Positions 38,007-45,359 of a stretch of DNA of 55,746 bases are shown one piece after another. How positions within the stretch are numbered: position 1 is the first letter of the stretch; every line of letters starts with the position of its first letter. Position numbers and translations under genes: made by a program. The notes under the pieces were generated by a model, which worked only from the letters and a program-made list of their open reading frames with translations, was not told the DNA's origin and made no database searches. Origin of the DNA: a virus. The DNA lies in IMG/VR virus record IMGVR_UViG_3300048930_000157, positions 1-55,746 of that record; one strand, given 5' to 3'.

Positions 38007-38282
38007 CTATTCGTAGGGGTCAATATGTTCGGCTCCGATTTCGTACAACTCATCGTCGTACCAATCGGTATCAGACTCGTAGTCTCCATCGAACGAATCG
38101 GGTTGAAGCCCTCCGGACGCTAACATCGTCCCGACGTTCTTCAACGCTCCGGCAATCGCTTCGACGGATTGAAAGTCGAACGTTTCGACAGTCCATGACC
38201 GGAGTTCGTGTCCTGCTTGGTCGAACTCGGTAATGTAAACTTCAAGGTTATACATGAGCATAGGAGATTCTTCGTTAGGCAT
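38007..38282 (-). CDS. Small acidic protein of unknown function
   Basis: A 91-residue protein starting at ATG 38282 (ribosome site GGGAGG), overlapping the Sak4-like stop by eight bases. The N-terminal 50 residues form strand-helix sequence (YNLEVYITEFDQAGHELRSWTVETFDF), and the C-terminal 40 are very acidic (DGDYESDTDWYDDELYEI). The acidic tail resembles those of DNA mimics or of SSB-type partners, but this is inference. It is encoded between the recombinase and the DUF669-like gene. No known family is recognised. Confidence 0.6.
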   Translation of the reverse strand: MPNEESPMLMYNLEVYITEFDQAGHELRSWTVETFDFQSVEAIAGALKNVGTMLASGGLQPDSFDGDYESDTDWYDDELYEIGAEHIDPYE

Positions 38283-39039
38283 CGGTTCCTCCCTTCAGTG
38301 CATCAATGACAACTGCAAGCGATGGGTTCTCCATCTTATCAGGCACACGCTTGACGCTCATCGGTTGTCGTACCTTTGCAGAAAACTTGTTGGTTCCAGC
38401 GAGATGCAAGACACGTTGACCGGTCTTTTCGTTCCATGTCAGGTAGCCAATGGAGTCAACCGCTGCACCAACGTTGATACTGGAACCCGGTGTGAGCGCG
38501 GGTCCAACCTTAACGGTTCCGGTAGCTTCGTCCCTAGTCTCTCGTTCCAAGGCCGTGAAAATGGTGTTAATCCCTTTGGTGTGGGTGAGCGTACGGAACG
38601 CCCGTACCATAGCCAGTAGGCGATCATTCACTTTCCCCCAATCCTGCTGTGTGACTTGTTCACGCGTCCCCACGACGCTTTTCAGACACATCGTCTGTGC
38701 TTCACTGAGTGAGTCAATAATGACCGTCTTGAAGGTGTTCTCTGTGTCAGACAAAAGCGCATCGTACACACGCTGCAAGTCTGACCATTGCGACGGACGG
38801 TACACCATAATGTCAGGCCGGTCGCTGATGGACATGGTGCCGCCTTCAAGGTCTACGTACAGCACGTCACGCCCATTCGGTGTGTCCTGTGCCGTCCCAC
38901 AAAGCGTCGTCTTTCCGGCTCCGGAAACACCGTACAGGAGAATGTTGAGTCCCCAAACCTGTCCAACTTCGGACGCTTTGAGTAGGTTCAGGTTGCCGAG
39001 TTTCGGCGTGAGAACGGTTTTATCTGTCATACGGTCCAT
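38275..39039 (-). CDS. Sak4-like RecA-fold single-strand annealing ATPase
   Basis: A 254-residue ATPase of the RecA superfamily. Walker A is GVSGAGKTT at 37-45. A VIIDSLSEAQ strand near 108-117 is the Walker B region, with a TIFTALERETRDEATG sensor strand and a typical VGPALTPGS loop following. Phage Sak4 proteins anneal or pair single strands during recombination-dependent replication. The start ATG 39039 directly follows the stop of the methyltransferase-like gene. Neighbours (DUF669-like SSB, RecB-like nuclease, RuvC-like resolvase) form a full recombination set. The call as Sak4 rather than a replicative helicase loader rests on size and this context. Confidence 0.82.
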   Translation of the reverse strand: MDRMTDKTVLTPKLGNLNLLKASEVGQVWGLNILLYGVSGAGKTTLCGTAQDTPNGRDVLYVDLEGGTMSISDRPDIMVYRPSQWSDLQRVYDALLSDTENTFKTVIIDSLSEAQTMCLKSVVGTREQVTQQDWGKVNDRLLAMVRAFRTLTHTKGINTIFTALERETRDEATGTVKVGPALTPGSSINVGAAVDSIGYLTWNEKTGQRVLHLAGTNKFSAKVRQPMSVKRVPDKMENPSLAVVIDALKGGTDA

Positions 39040-39669
39040 CTACTCCTTTCCCCATTGACTAGCCATTGCGTCGGCAATACCTTGGAACGTGGTGCTTCTA
39101 ATTTTCCACCGATCTTTAGACGGTGGAGTGTGCCATAAACGGTGTTGAACCTGTCGAGGCAAAAGAAGCATTTCTTCTTTAACCACATTTGTCGGGTTTA
39201 GCATAGGCAAGTTTTTTAGCCATAGGCATGTACCCTTCCGCTCTGGATGCCCAAACATCCACGGTTGAATAACCTGTGTTTGGGACTCACCGATAATTTT
39301 TCTTGCGTGGTTGTGCATAATGGGATTTTCGACGGCAATGCGCGAAATAGGTGCGTCTAGAAGTGCTCTGAAAAACAACGCTCCTTCTCGCATCGCTTTC
39401 CATCTCGCTTCTCCGTAAATACCTGTTGTTTTTTTCATATCTCGCGGCTCTCGATAAAGCCATTGAACCCCTGAATTACACAGGTAAGTGCATGGCGGGT
39501 GCGCGATCATCATATCCCATCCGTTATCCAATACATCCCTCACATCTCCTTGGTAGTGTGGGCCAGGACGATCAGTAGGAAGAAGGTCGCATGACATGGC
39601 ATCGTGACCATGCGCAAGAAAGGCATCCCGAACAACTCCCGAATACTCACACGCTACAAGCACTTTCAA
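39040..39669 (-). CDS. Cytosine-C5 DNA methyltransferase-like protein
   Basis: A 209-residue protein with an N-terminal SAM-binding start (KVLVACEYSGVVRDAFLAHGHDAMSCD), the HPPCTYLC loop with the catalytic Pro-Cys near 57-64, and VENPIMH near 115, equivalent to the ENV motif of C5-cytosine methyltransferases. It is shorter than classical enzymes and lacks an obvious target-recognition domain, like a phage family sometimes listed as 'DNA cytosine methyltransferase'. The start is TTG at 39669 with AGGAG six bases upstream. It could protect phage DNA from host restriction. Activity is not certain because of its small size. Confidence 0.72.
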   Translation of the reverse strand: MKVLVACEYSGVVRDAFLAHGHDAMSCDLLPTDRPGPHYQGDVRDVLDNGWDMMIAHPPCTYLCNSGVQWLYREPRDMKKTTGIYGEARWKAMREGALFFRALLDAPISRIAVENPIMHNHARKIIGESQTQVIQPWMFGHPERKGTCLWLKNLPMLNPTNVVKEEMLLLPRQVQHRLWHTPPSKDRWKIRSTTFQGIADAMASQWGKE

Positions 39670-39672
39670 GTC

Positions 39673-40755
39673 TTACTCCTTTCCAAGTGACGTAAAGTAA
39701 TCCGCATCAACCGCTTGCTCGTCACCGTGACGCTGCTGGAACGATTGACTTCCGGCATTCTTTGTATACCCAAACTGGATAATCGTATCCACATCTTCCT
39801 GATGCTGCATGGCCGAACACAGGTCTTTGACGTGGCAATCCCACGCACAGGTTGATTGGAAGTTCGGGTACACATGCGTTAGATCAGACATGTCGTGGTA
39901 CACCGCTTGTAGTTGTCCCACGAACGAGTCGATTTGCGCCTGTGTAATGGGAATGGTGTAGCGAACATAGAAGGGTGTCGCGGTCCCGCTATCCCGCTCC
40001 ATGAGCCGTTCCAGAATGTCCTGATATGGGGCAAAGGCGAGATTGTTTTCGTTGATCGCGGCAACGTACGACATGTAGTCGATGGAATCTGACCACGCCT
40101 TCGACAGACCACCCCGCTGCAACCGCTCCGGCTTGCGAGGAACTTTTCGGCTTACTCCATCGTAGAGAATCCCCGCAATGGGTTGGCCGAACAGTTGACT
40201 CGCCGCCCATGCATACGCGGTAAACTGTGGCCGGAGCACTAGACTGTCGTAGTCAGGCCGACGATCAAACGTCTTGATTTCTCCGACGAACCACTGTCCG
40301 TCGCTTCGTTCAATCAAGCGGTCAAGCGTTCCAATGAGGAACCCATCGGTTCCGGGGATCGGTACGCGGAAGGTCTGTTCGGCGGCGCGAACGGTAAAGT
40401 TCTCTCCAAGCGGATTCTTGGCTCCGTACTTGGTGAAGTACCGGCGCACCACATCAACCGCCTGATAACCTTGCTGCTTGAACTCTGCTTCTTCATCCGT
40501 AGAAGGTTCAGTGCCAGCCGCATTTTTATAGGCAACAAAAAATCGGTCCCACTCTTTCCCATACTCTGCACTGACGGCATCATAAGGGTTTTCCCCCGCT
40601 GAATGCGCGGCCAGTCCTGCATGAACAAGCGTACCGATATTGAGCACCGCACGCGGTAGCGCGATACGGCGAAGTGCCTGACGGTTCGGGGAACTAATAT
40701 CCCACTGACGCCGACACCGAAGGAATTGTGAGACTTCCGAAATGGAAATATCCAA
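39673..40755 (-). CDS. RecB/Cas4-like PD-(D/E)XK nuclease
   Basis: A 360-residue nuclease of the Cas4/RecB type. Cys 14 (LRCRRQW) and a C-terminal CAWDCHVKDLC cluster can hold an iron-sulphur cluster. The nuclease core has LVHAGL (His 45), GTLDRL (Asp 145) and GEIKT (Glu 159, Lys 161). Such enzymes trim ends for recombination, here together with the Sak4-like ATPase. Translation starts at TTG 40755 after AAAGG. This start and its ribosome site lie in a perfect 6-bp hairpin (AAGGTA/TACCTT), suggesting control of translation. A similar dyad and a promoter lie upstream. Confidence 0.83.
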   Translation of the reverse strand: MDISISEVSQFLRCRRQWDISSPNRQALRRIALPRAVLNIGTLVHAGLAAHSAGENPYDAVSAEYGKEWDRFFVAYKNAAGTEPSTDEEAEFKQQGYQAVDVVRRYFTKYGAKNPLGENFTVRAAEQTFRVPIPGTDGFLIGTLDRLIERSDGQWFVGEIKTFDRRPDYDSLVLRPQFTAYAWAASQLFGQPIAGILYDGVSRKVPRKPERLQRGGLSKAWSDSIDYMSYVAAINENNLAFAPYQDILERLMERDSGTATPFYVRYTIPITQAQIDSFVGQLQAVYHDMSDLTHVYPNFQSTCAWDCHVKDLCSAMQHQEDVDTIIQFGYTKNAGSQSFQQRHGDEQAVDADYFTSLGKE

Positions 40756-40769
40756 GGTACGTTTACCTT
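40754..40769 (-). promoter_or_regulatory. Dyad that could hide the start of the RecB-like gene
   Basis: AAGGTA and TACCTT form a perfect 6-bp stem with an AACG loop on the minus strand. The stem contains the AAGG ribosome site on one side and the TTG start on the other, so the folded RNA would block initiation. Confidence 0.62.
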
Positions 40770-40781
40770 TCTTCGCTAGTC

Positions 40782-40797
40782 ACGGTACGCTTACCGT
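40782..40797 (-). promoter_or_regulatory. Second, related dyad in the same leader
   Basis: ACGGTA and TACCGT pair perfectly around AGCG. It shares the core GGTAA(A/G)CGTACC with the dyad at 40754-40769, 28 bases away, so both may bind one protein as DNA or RNA. Confidence 0.6.
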
Positions 40798-40804
40798 GCT
40801 TGTA

Positions 40805-40833
40805 AGTATACACAGGGTACATCCCTGCGTCAA
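40805..40833 (-). promoter_or_regulatory. Leftward promoter before the RecB-like gene
   Basis: On the minus strand TTGACG (40833-40828), a 17-base spacer and TATACT (40810-40805). The spacer contains an inverted repeat CAGGG/CCCTG around ATGTA, which could be an operator. It drives the recombination genes. Confidence 0.85.
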
Positions 40834-41597
40834 GGGATGATGCACTTCGTTTCCATGCCCACCAGAGCGAAACGTTGGAGCATCGTATCTATTGCTTGCT
40901 TGTTTGCATCAATAGAAAAGGAGTTGCGACTGAGTTGATGTGCAGCAACGGCTGTCGTACCACTCCCCGCAAAGAAGTCCAATACGGTATCCCCCGGCTG
41001 TGATGATGCAGTAATAATACGACGGAGAATACCGAGCGGTTTCTGCGTTGGATAGCCTGTCTTTTCTCGACCACCCGGACTCACAATCGTATGCCACCAT
41101 ACATCGGTCGGGAGCTTGCCCCGTGCCGCCTTTTCCGGACCGCATAATCCCGGTGCCATATACGGTTCTCGGTCAACATCCTCGGAGTTGAAGTGATAGG
41201 TCTTTTTATTCTTTACGTAAACGAGAATGTTGTCGTGCTTTGTCGGCCAACGTCGCTTTGTTCGTGCGCCGTAGTCGTACGCCCAAATGATTTCATTTAG
41301 GAAGTTTTCTCGACCAAAGATACTGTCTAACAGTACCTTGATATAGTGGACTTCTCGGTAATCAAGATGAACGTAGAGCGTTCCGTCGTCTGTCAAAAGA
41401 CGGTGCGCTTCTCGCAGTCGGGGTTCTATAAACGCGGGATAGTCCGTGTAACGATCTGTATAGGACAACGGACCGCCACGCTGTTGTGTAATACCTGTGT
41501 TGAAGGGAGGATCAATGTAAATAAGCCGAAACGATTCATCGTGCATCGGTTTGAGTGCCGACAGATTATCCTCCCAAATAACGGTGTGTGTGGTCAC
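40830..41597 (-). CDS. DNA adenine-N6-type methyltransferase (beta class)
   Basis: A 255-residue DNA methyltransferase with motif IV DPPFNTG near residues 29-35 before motif I FFAGSGTT near 205-215. This order marks the beta class, whose members methylate adenine N6 or cytosine N4. The DPPF variant favours adenine. An N-terminal block (DNLSALKPMHDESFRLIYID) precedes the catalytic loop, and a central region with YMAPGLCGPEK and SPGGREKTGYPTQKP is the target and catalytic support region. GTG 41597 is the start, behind GGGAGGAA. No restriction enzyme gene is seen nearby, so it is an orphan methyltransferase that may protect phage DNA. Confidence 0.88.
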   Translation of the reverse strand: MTTHTVIWEDNLSALKPMHDESFRLIYIDPPFNTGITQQRGGPLSYTDRYTDYPAFIEPRLREAHRLLTDDGTLYVHLDYREVHYIKVLLDSIFGRENFLNEIIWAYDYGARTKRRWPTKHDNILVYVKNKKTYHFNSEDVDREPYMAPGLCGPEKAARGKLPTDVWWHTIVSPGGREKTGYPTQKPLGILRRIITASSQPGDTVLDFFAGSGTTAVAAHQLSRNSFSIDANKQAIDTMLQRFALVGMETKCIIP

Positions 41598-41611
41598 AGT
41601 TCCTCCCCCTT

Positions 41612-43000
41612 TTACATGTCTCTCAGACGTTCCAGCAACGCCTTCTGAATGTTTCGGTTGCGGGTACGGGCTGTCTCGTACACCGCGTTATCAATGGTTC
41701 CTTCTGCCATAACGTGTACGACATGCACACGATAGGCTTGTCCGTACCGACGCGCACGGGCAACGGCTTGATCCAGCGTACCCGGTAGGTAGTCATGCTC
41801 CAAGAAGATGACTAGGCGACTATGTTGGAGATTTGCTCCTTCGGTGAGGGCCGCAAGGGTCGCAACGACAAGACCATTAGGCGAGTCATTCCAAGCATGG
41901 AGTCGCTGTTCTCTCGTTGCCGCATCCGTACCCCCGTCAATCTGAAAGATCGGACGACCGGTGACTGATAGCCGCTTGACCGCAAGATTGCTCGTTCCCC
42001 TATACCAACAGAAGATAATGGCAGGTTCGTCCGGACGATCCGCAAGAACGTCGATAATGGTATCAATCTTCGGGTTGTCTTTTGTTTCGCCAACGATAAC
42101 TCCATCCTGCACCACAAATCCAGCCGTGAGTTGTCGCAACTTGGCAACCAACGCACCACCAGTTTTGATTGCAACGGTATCGTCAAGGTCCGGGTGCTCA
42201 ATGAACCACTCCTTCTTCGCCACATCATGCGCTCGTTTCATGGCCGGTGGCAACGGAACATATATACGCTCTGTAACCGGTTCCTCTGTCCATGCAGGAC
42301 GGACACCGTGGGTGCGGACATGCTCATCAATAACGGTATCGTAGGTACGACGCAGCATGTACTTATCCAGCATCGCGTTAAAGGCCGGTTCCTTATCCGG
42401 TTGAATACCGTGAATCTTCGTCGTCCACGGGTCTTGCTCGGTAACACACCACTCCCCAACGAACCGCCAATACGATGAAAAGGCACGGCTGTCGATCATT
42501 TTCAGCACAGGCCAAATATCGCCGGGGTTGTTGACTAACGGTGTCCCGGTGAGGAAGTATTTGTTGGCGCTTTTGATTCGATTGGCATTCGCCGTCCACT
42601 GGGATTTTCGCCCCCGGAGACGGTGTGCCTCATCGAAGATGACGGCACCCCATGTGTACGAAATGAGTTCTGTACGCTTCTTGATCCCGGTGTCCATAAG
42701 TGTGTGGTAATTTGTAATTACCCACCCTGTATAGTCCACGGGAATCGGATCGCCTTTTCTCCCCACAATCTGTACGTCAGCGTCGGGAATCCACCCCGTA
42801 ATGTCATCCTGCCACTTTCGAAGCAGGTACGATGGAGCAACCACCAGTTTACGCGTTGTCGGTGCCGCTTCGTATGCGGCTTGAATGGCCGGGTAGGTTT
42901 TGCCCATACCCGGCTCATCCCCAAGAATTGCCCGTTGCTTTGCGGAAAGAAACTCGACTGCCTCTTTCTGATAGTCACGAAGTCGTGACACATCTACCAT
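41612..43000 (-). CDS. SNF2-type SF2 helicase
   Basis: A 462-residue helicase. It starts at ATG 43000 (AAAGGGG site); an upstream in-frame start at 43072 is rejected for lack of a site. Motifs: Walker A GDEPGMGKT (27-35), VITNYHT (94-100), DEAH (123-126), FLTGTPLVNN (about 149-158), and in the second lobe ATLAALTEGANLQHS and QAVARARRYGQ (arginine-finger motif) near 400-440. This is the SNF2/SWI2 branch, found in many phages, which remodels DNA-protein complexes and translocates on double-stranded DNA. Neighbours are the adenine methyltransferase and a small gene of unknown function. Confidence 0.88.
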   Translation of the reverse strand: MVDVSRLRDYQKEAVEFLSAKQRAILGDEPGMGKTYPAIQAAYEAAPTTRKLVVAPSYLLRKWQDDITGWIPDADVQIVGRKGDPIPVDYTGWVITNYHTLMDTGIKKRTELISYTWGAVIFDEAHRLRGRKSQWTANANRIKSANKYFLTGTPLVNNPGDIWPVLKMIDSRAFSSYWRFVGEWCVTEQDPWTTKIHGIQPDKEPAFNAMLDKYMLRRTYDTVIDEHVRTHGVRPAWTEEPVTERIYVPLPPAMKRAHDVAKKEWFIEHPDLDDTVAIKTGGALVAKLRQLTAGFVVQDGVIVGETKDNPKIDTIIDVLADRPDEPAIIFCWYRGTSNLAVKRLSVTGRPIFQIDGGTDAATREQRLHAWNDSPNGLVVATLAALTEGANLQHSRLVIFLEHDYLPGTLDQAVARARRYGQAYRVHVVHVMAEGTIDNAVYETARTRNRNIQKALLERLRDM

Positions 43001-43314
43001 TCCAACCCCTTTCGTCGGTGCCACCACCGGTAGAGTTTCCCGCGCCACCGGTAGTACAACCGCCGATACCACCAGAACGGCTCCACCGGATAGTTCACTC
43101 CGCGAATAAGCGCGTTAACAATCGTATCAAACGGAACCGTCCGATCAAACTTGACGTATAACACATGCGCGTATTCCGCAAGTGCCACGGCATTCGATAC
43201 CACATCCGGGTCTGTAATGCCGAGCGCAAGTGCATAGTCTAGCACGTCCCGATTTCCCCACTGAGGGCCGGGATCACGATGGTCTAGCCAGTCCTGTAGC
43301 GAGATGGTTTTCAT
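42994..43314 (-). CDS. Protein of unknown function upstream of the helicase
   Basis: A 106-residue protein starting at ATG 43314 after AGGATGA, overlapping the helicase start region by seven bases. It has an N-terminal amphipathic part (MKTISLQDWLDHRDPG), a helical middle (VVSNAVALAEYAHVLYVKF) and a very basic, aromatic C-terminus with several Trp, Tyr and Arg residues (WWYRRLYYRWRGKLYRWW). The last 25 residues could bind nucleic acids or membranes. No family is recognised. It is translated in the same operon as the SNF2 helicase. Confidence 0.6.
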   Translation of the reverse strand: MKTISLQDWLDHRDPGPQWGNRDVLDYALALGITDPDVVSNAVALAEYAHVLYVKFDRTVPFDTIVNALIRGVNYPVEPFWWYRRLYYRWRGKLYRWWHRRKGLEW

Positions 43315-43715
43315 TCATCCTCCACAAGTCCGAAGTTCTGCACAATCGCATTTGCGATTTCCTCAAAGCTGTAGTCCGTATCATCCGATAGTTCCAGCAC
43401 CGATACAAACGTGTAATTGAAGTGCTCATCGGTATGCCCCACCGGGAACCGAATGTCTTGCGTCAAGCCTACGGACTGTGCTGCGGCCAGCGGAATCAGC
43501 GTGGTTTCATGGTCGCCGCACTGATACCGTACCCCTCCGGGGTATTCCTTTCGTTCCCATGCGGGAAGTTCCCCAAGCTGGATCAAAAGGTCAACCGCAA
43601 CGCCAAGCGGATCGTACCCGTGGTCGTTCCGGAGTTGTCCCCGAATCTGCGGGTACGTTCCGGAACGCAGCGCGGTTACGTACCACTTTAAGAATGAGGT
43701 ATTAGCTCCACCCAT
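43311..43715 (-). CDS. Protein of unknown function
   Basis: A 134-residue protein starting at ATG 43715 with GGAG seven bases upstream; the in-frame start at 43751 is rejected since it lies within the small membrane gene without a site. Segments: SFLKWYVTALRSGTYPQIRGQLRN (helical), VAVDLLIQLGELPAWERKEYPGG, then beta sequences YQCGDHETTLIPLAAAQ and FNYTFVSVLELSDDTDYSFEEIANAIVQ. The 'LRSG.Y.Q..G.L....G.DPLGVA.DL' opening is reminiscent of small phage proteins of unknown function. It ends overlapping the next gene (ATGA). Confidence 0.6.
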   Translation of the reverse strand: MGGANTSFLKWYVTALRSGTYPQIRGQLRNDHGYDPLGVAVDLLIQLGELPAWERKEYPGGVRYQCGDHETTLIPLAAAQSVGLTQDIRFPVGHTDEHFNYTFVSVLELSDDTDYSFEEIANAIVQNFGLVEDE

Positions 43716-43836
43716 AACTTGCTCCGAGTGCGAGGAAGAAGCCGATAACAAAGAGGACCAATCCTCCTGCTACAAGCACTATCGCCGCTACAAGCATACC
43801 GGCGATGATTTTTCCGATTCGTTCTGCGAGTGACAT
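43702..43836 (-). CDS. Tiny membrane protein
   Basis: A 44-residue frame from ATG 43836 with a perfect AGGAGG site seven bases upstream. After a short basic start (SLAERIGK) it has one long membrane helix of about 30 residues (IIAGMLVAAIVLVAGG, then LVLFVIGFFLALG). Its stop overlaps the next gene by 14 bases. The ribosome site and strict hydrophobicity support a real gene that is easy to overlook. Function unknown; such tiny phage membrane proteins often modify host membrane functions or exclude other phages. Confidence 0.65.
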   Translation of the reverse strand: MSLAERIGKIIAGMLVAAIVLVAGGLVLFVIGFFLALGASYGWS

Positions 43837-43839
43837 GAA

Positions 43840-44235
43840 TTATCCTCCTGCCTGTCTACTGAGCGCGGAACGCCCGTGCTCTAGTGCTGTGTCAATGAGG
43901 GAGTGGATGGTCTTAGCTTCATTGCCACTCAGATTCGACAGCACATCATCCAAGTCTCCGAGTTTTGGTTCGTGAAGCAAACTTTGTACCCGGATGGGGG
44001 AGTATCCTGCGGCAACAAGCATCCAGTCTCGCTGCTCTGGATCAGCACCGACACCCTTTGCGAGACGAAGTACAATGTCTCGACTTGGATGTTCGCGTAA
44101 CCCCCGCTCTAGGTAAGAAATATAGGAGTCGTCTAGTCCTGCTTCTTCAGCAACTTCAACCTGTGACAAGCCTGCTGCCTGACGCAAGCTATACAAAATC
44201 TCTGCGAACGCATTGCGCGTACTCGTATCAGCCAT
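43840..44235 (-). CDS. XRE-family transcriptional regulator
   Basis: A 131-residue helix-turn-helix regulator starting at ATG 44235 (GAAGGGA site). The N-terminal domain has FAEILYSLRQAAGLSQVEVAEEAGLDDSYISYLERGLREHPSRDIVLRLAKG, the classical XRE/Cro fold, at about residues 9-62. The C-terminal 60 residues (AAGYSPIRVQSLLHEPKLGDLDDVLSNLSGNE) may mediate dimer formation. Phage XRE proteins are often repressors of early promoters. It may bind one of the palindromes in this window, such as those at right-end promoters or in the RecB-like leader, but no evidence decides which. Confidence 0.85.
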   Translation of the reverse strand: MADTSTRNAFAEILYSLRQAAGLSQVEVAEEAGLDDSYISYLERGLREHPSRDIVLRLAKGVGADPEQRDWMLVAAGYSPIRVQSLLHEPKLGDLDDVLSNLSGNEAKTIHSLIDTALEHGRSALSRQAGG

Positions 44236-44428
44236 GTTGGTCCCTTCGTTTGTCTTTTCCGACGTGCCAGCATCCGCAATAGACACAGGCGTAATGATTA
44301 AACGGTCGTCCATGTTTCCGCTCTAGGTCACGAACGGCCTTCTTTGCCTCTCGCTCCGTGTAGAACGGGTGCTTACGGTTACATCCCTGATACCGCAACC
44401 ATTCTTGCGGCGTCATTTGCGCCACCAT
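44228..44428 (-). CDS. Small zinc-finger-like protein
   Basis: A 66-residue protein from ATG 44428 (AAAGGAT site). It has an N-terminal Gln/Arg-rich part, a CNRKHPFYTEREAKKAVRDLERKHG helix, and a C-terminal motif YACVYCGCWHVGK with CxxC-x-C-x-H, which could hold a zinc ion together with the upstream Cys-His pair. This 'C-x-Y-C-G-x-W-H-x-G' ending is shared by many small phage proteins. Its end overlaps the XRE gene start by eight bases. Likely nucleic-acid-binding; function not known. Confidence 0.68.
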   Translation of the reverse strand: MVAQMTPQEWLRYQGCNRKHPFYTEREAKKAVRDLERKHGRPFNHYACVYCGCWHVGKDKRRDQHG

Positions 44429-44430
44429 TG

Positions 44431-44691
44431 TTACATCCTTTCATAGAGTTCGTTGAACTCTGCTTTCTTCATGGTGCCAACGGCTCCGTCGTCGTACTCA
44501 ACAACCACCATCCCCGGTTTAATGTCGATGGATCGGTCTGTTCCAGTATCGTACAGAAACGGGTATGGCTCATCGTCAAACGAGTGTACCATCCCACACG
44601 CCCACTCTAGGAGTGCTTCTCGGTTATCCCCCGTGTACTCTAGAGCGCGGACAACCGGAACTTGTTTCAGTACGTACGTACCTTCAATCAC
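44431..44691 (-). CDS. Small protein of the PGDW/PGMV-type phage family
   Basis: An 86-residue protein from GTG 44691 behind AAGGAGAAC. It has an N-terminal beta start (VLKQVPVVRALEYTGDNREALLEW), a central acidic turn, an IDIKPGMVVVEYDDG strand that corresponds to the 'PGDW' strand of small phage proteins, and a helical end FNELYERM. The gene at 1658-1915 shows the same layout. The function of this family is not known. It is translated in the run of small genes between integrase and XRE. Confidence 0.65.
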   Translation of the reverse strand: MIEGTYVLKQVPVVRALEYTGDNREALLEWACGMVHSFDDEPYPFLYDTGTDRSIDIKPGMVVVEYDDGAVGTMKKAEFNELYERM

Positions 44692-44900
44692 AACGTTCTC
44701 CTTTGTGAGCCAAGCTCCACACGACGATAGTTAGTTAGTTCAAGGTACTGGTTGTCAATCAGTTCCCATAGCGCGGATCGCGCATCTTGCTCATCGACTC
44801 CGCGCTGTTCCGCAAACCAGATGAGTTGTGTCACCGTAAGCGGCGGGTTAGCGCGTTGAACTGCATTGAGAAGAACTTCGTGTTCTGGATAGAAGGTCAT
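44688..44900 (-). CDS. Small winged-helix-like protein
   Basis: A 70-residue protein from ATG 44900, overlapping the previous gene by four bases (ATGA). Predicted pattern: helix (HEVLLNAVQRA), short link, helix (TVTQLIWFAEQRG), helix (DARSALWELIDN) and a strand pair with YLELTNYRRVELG. This helix-helix-helix-strand order is that of a winged helix, so it may bind DNA as a small regulator. No named family is recognised. Confidence 0.6.
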   Translation of the reverse strand: MTFYPEHEVLLNAVQRANPPLTVTQLIWFAEQRGVDEQDARSALWELIDNQYLELTNYRRVELGSQRRTL

Positions 44901-45100
44901 CGGTCGTTTCCAATCCGCTCCTGCTCATGCAGCCACATACTATCCAAGTCCCACCCATTGACGAAGATGCGGCACAGGCGCTTCCAACCGAAGCTGTTTC
45001 CATATTTCTTGAATACAGCCTCCACGTCCTCTTTCGTCTGTGCAGCGTCGAACGCTTGGTAAACCGCATGGAACATGTCGTACGTCAGTTTTGTTGCCAC
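44897..45100 (-). CDS. Small protein of unknown function
   Basis: A 67-residue protein from GTG 45100 with GAGAG upstream. It has a helical N-terminus (YDMFHAVYQAFDAAQTKEDVEAVFKKYG), an FGWKRLCRIFVNGWDLDSMW middle with two Trp, and a charged end. It overlaps the next gene (ATGA) and sits in a row of small early genes between the integrase and the XRE regulator. No motif links it to a family. Confidence 0.58.
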   Translation of the reverse strand: MATKLTYDMFHAVYQAFDAAQTKEDVEAVFKKYGNSFGWKRLCRIFVNGWDLDSMWLHEQERIGNDR

Positions 45101-45103
45101 GAA

Positions 45104-45358
45104 TCACTCTCCCATCCAGACGTACCATCGCAGGTACGCATTCTTCATGTCGTCCGTTGCGTCTGCTGGCATAATCCCGTGATCGGCAAAGACCGTCACT
45201 TCGGTTTCATCCGCAATGCACACGGTATAGAGTACAGCCGGATCATTGTCTCCGTACATGCGCCGGTTGAGGACGGAAGTGGACAGGACGACCGCCCACT
45301 CCCATCGTCCACCGTAATACACCTGTACCGTCTCACCGACGTCAAAGACGCGTCCCAT
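45104..45358 (-). CDS. Small SH3-like protein of unknown function
   Basis: An 84-residue protein starting at ATG 45358 behind GGAGGGTAGG; the longer frame to 45418 lies within the integrase gene. It has a beta-rich pattern (GRVFDVGETVQVYYGGRWEWAVVLS, AVLYTVCIADETEVTVF) like small SH3-barrel domains, then a helical end with DDMKNAYLRWYVW. It follows the integrase with a one-base gap. Function unknown. Confidence 0.6.
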   Translation of the reverse strand: MGRVFDVGETVQVYYGGRWEWAVVLSTSVLNRRMYGDNDPAVLYTVCIADETEVTVFADHGIMPADATDDMKNAYLRWYVWMGE

Positions 45359-45359
45359 C

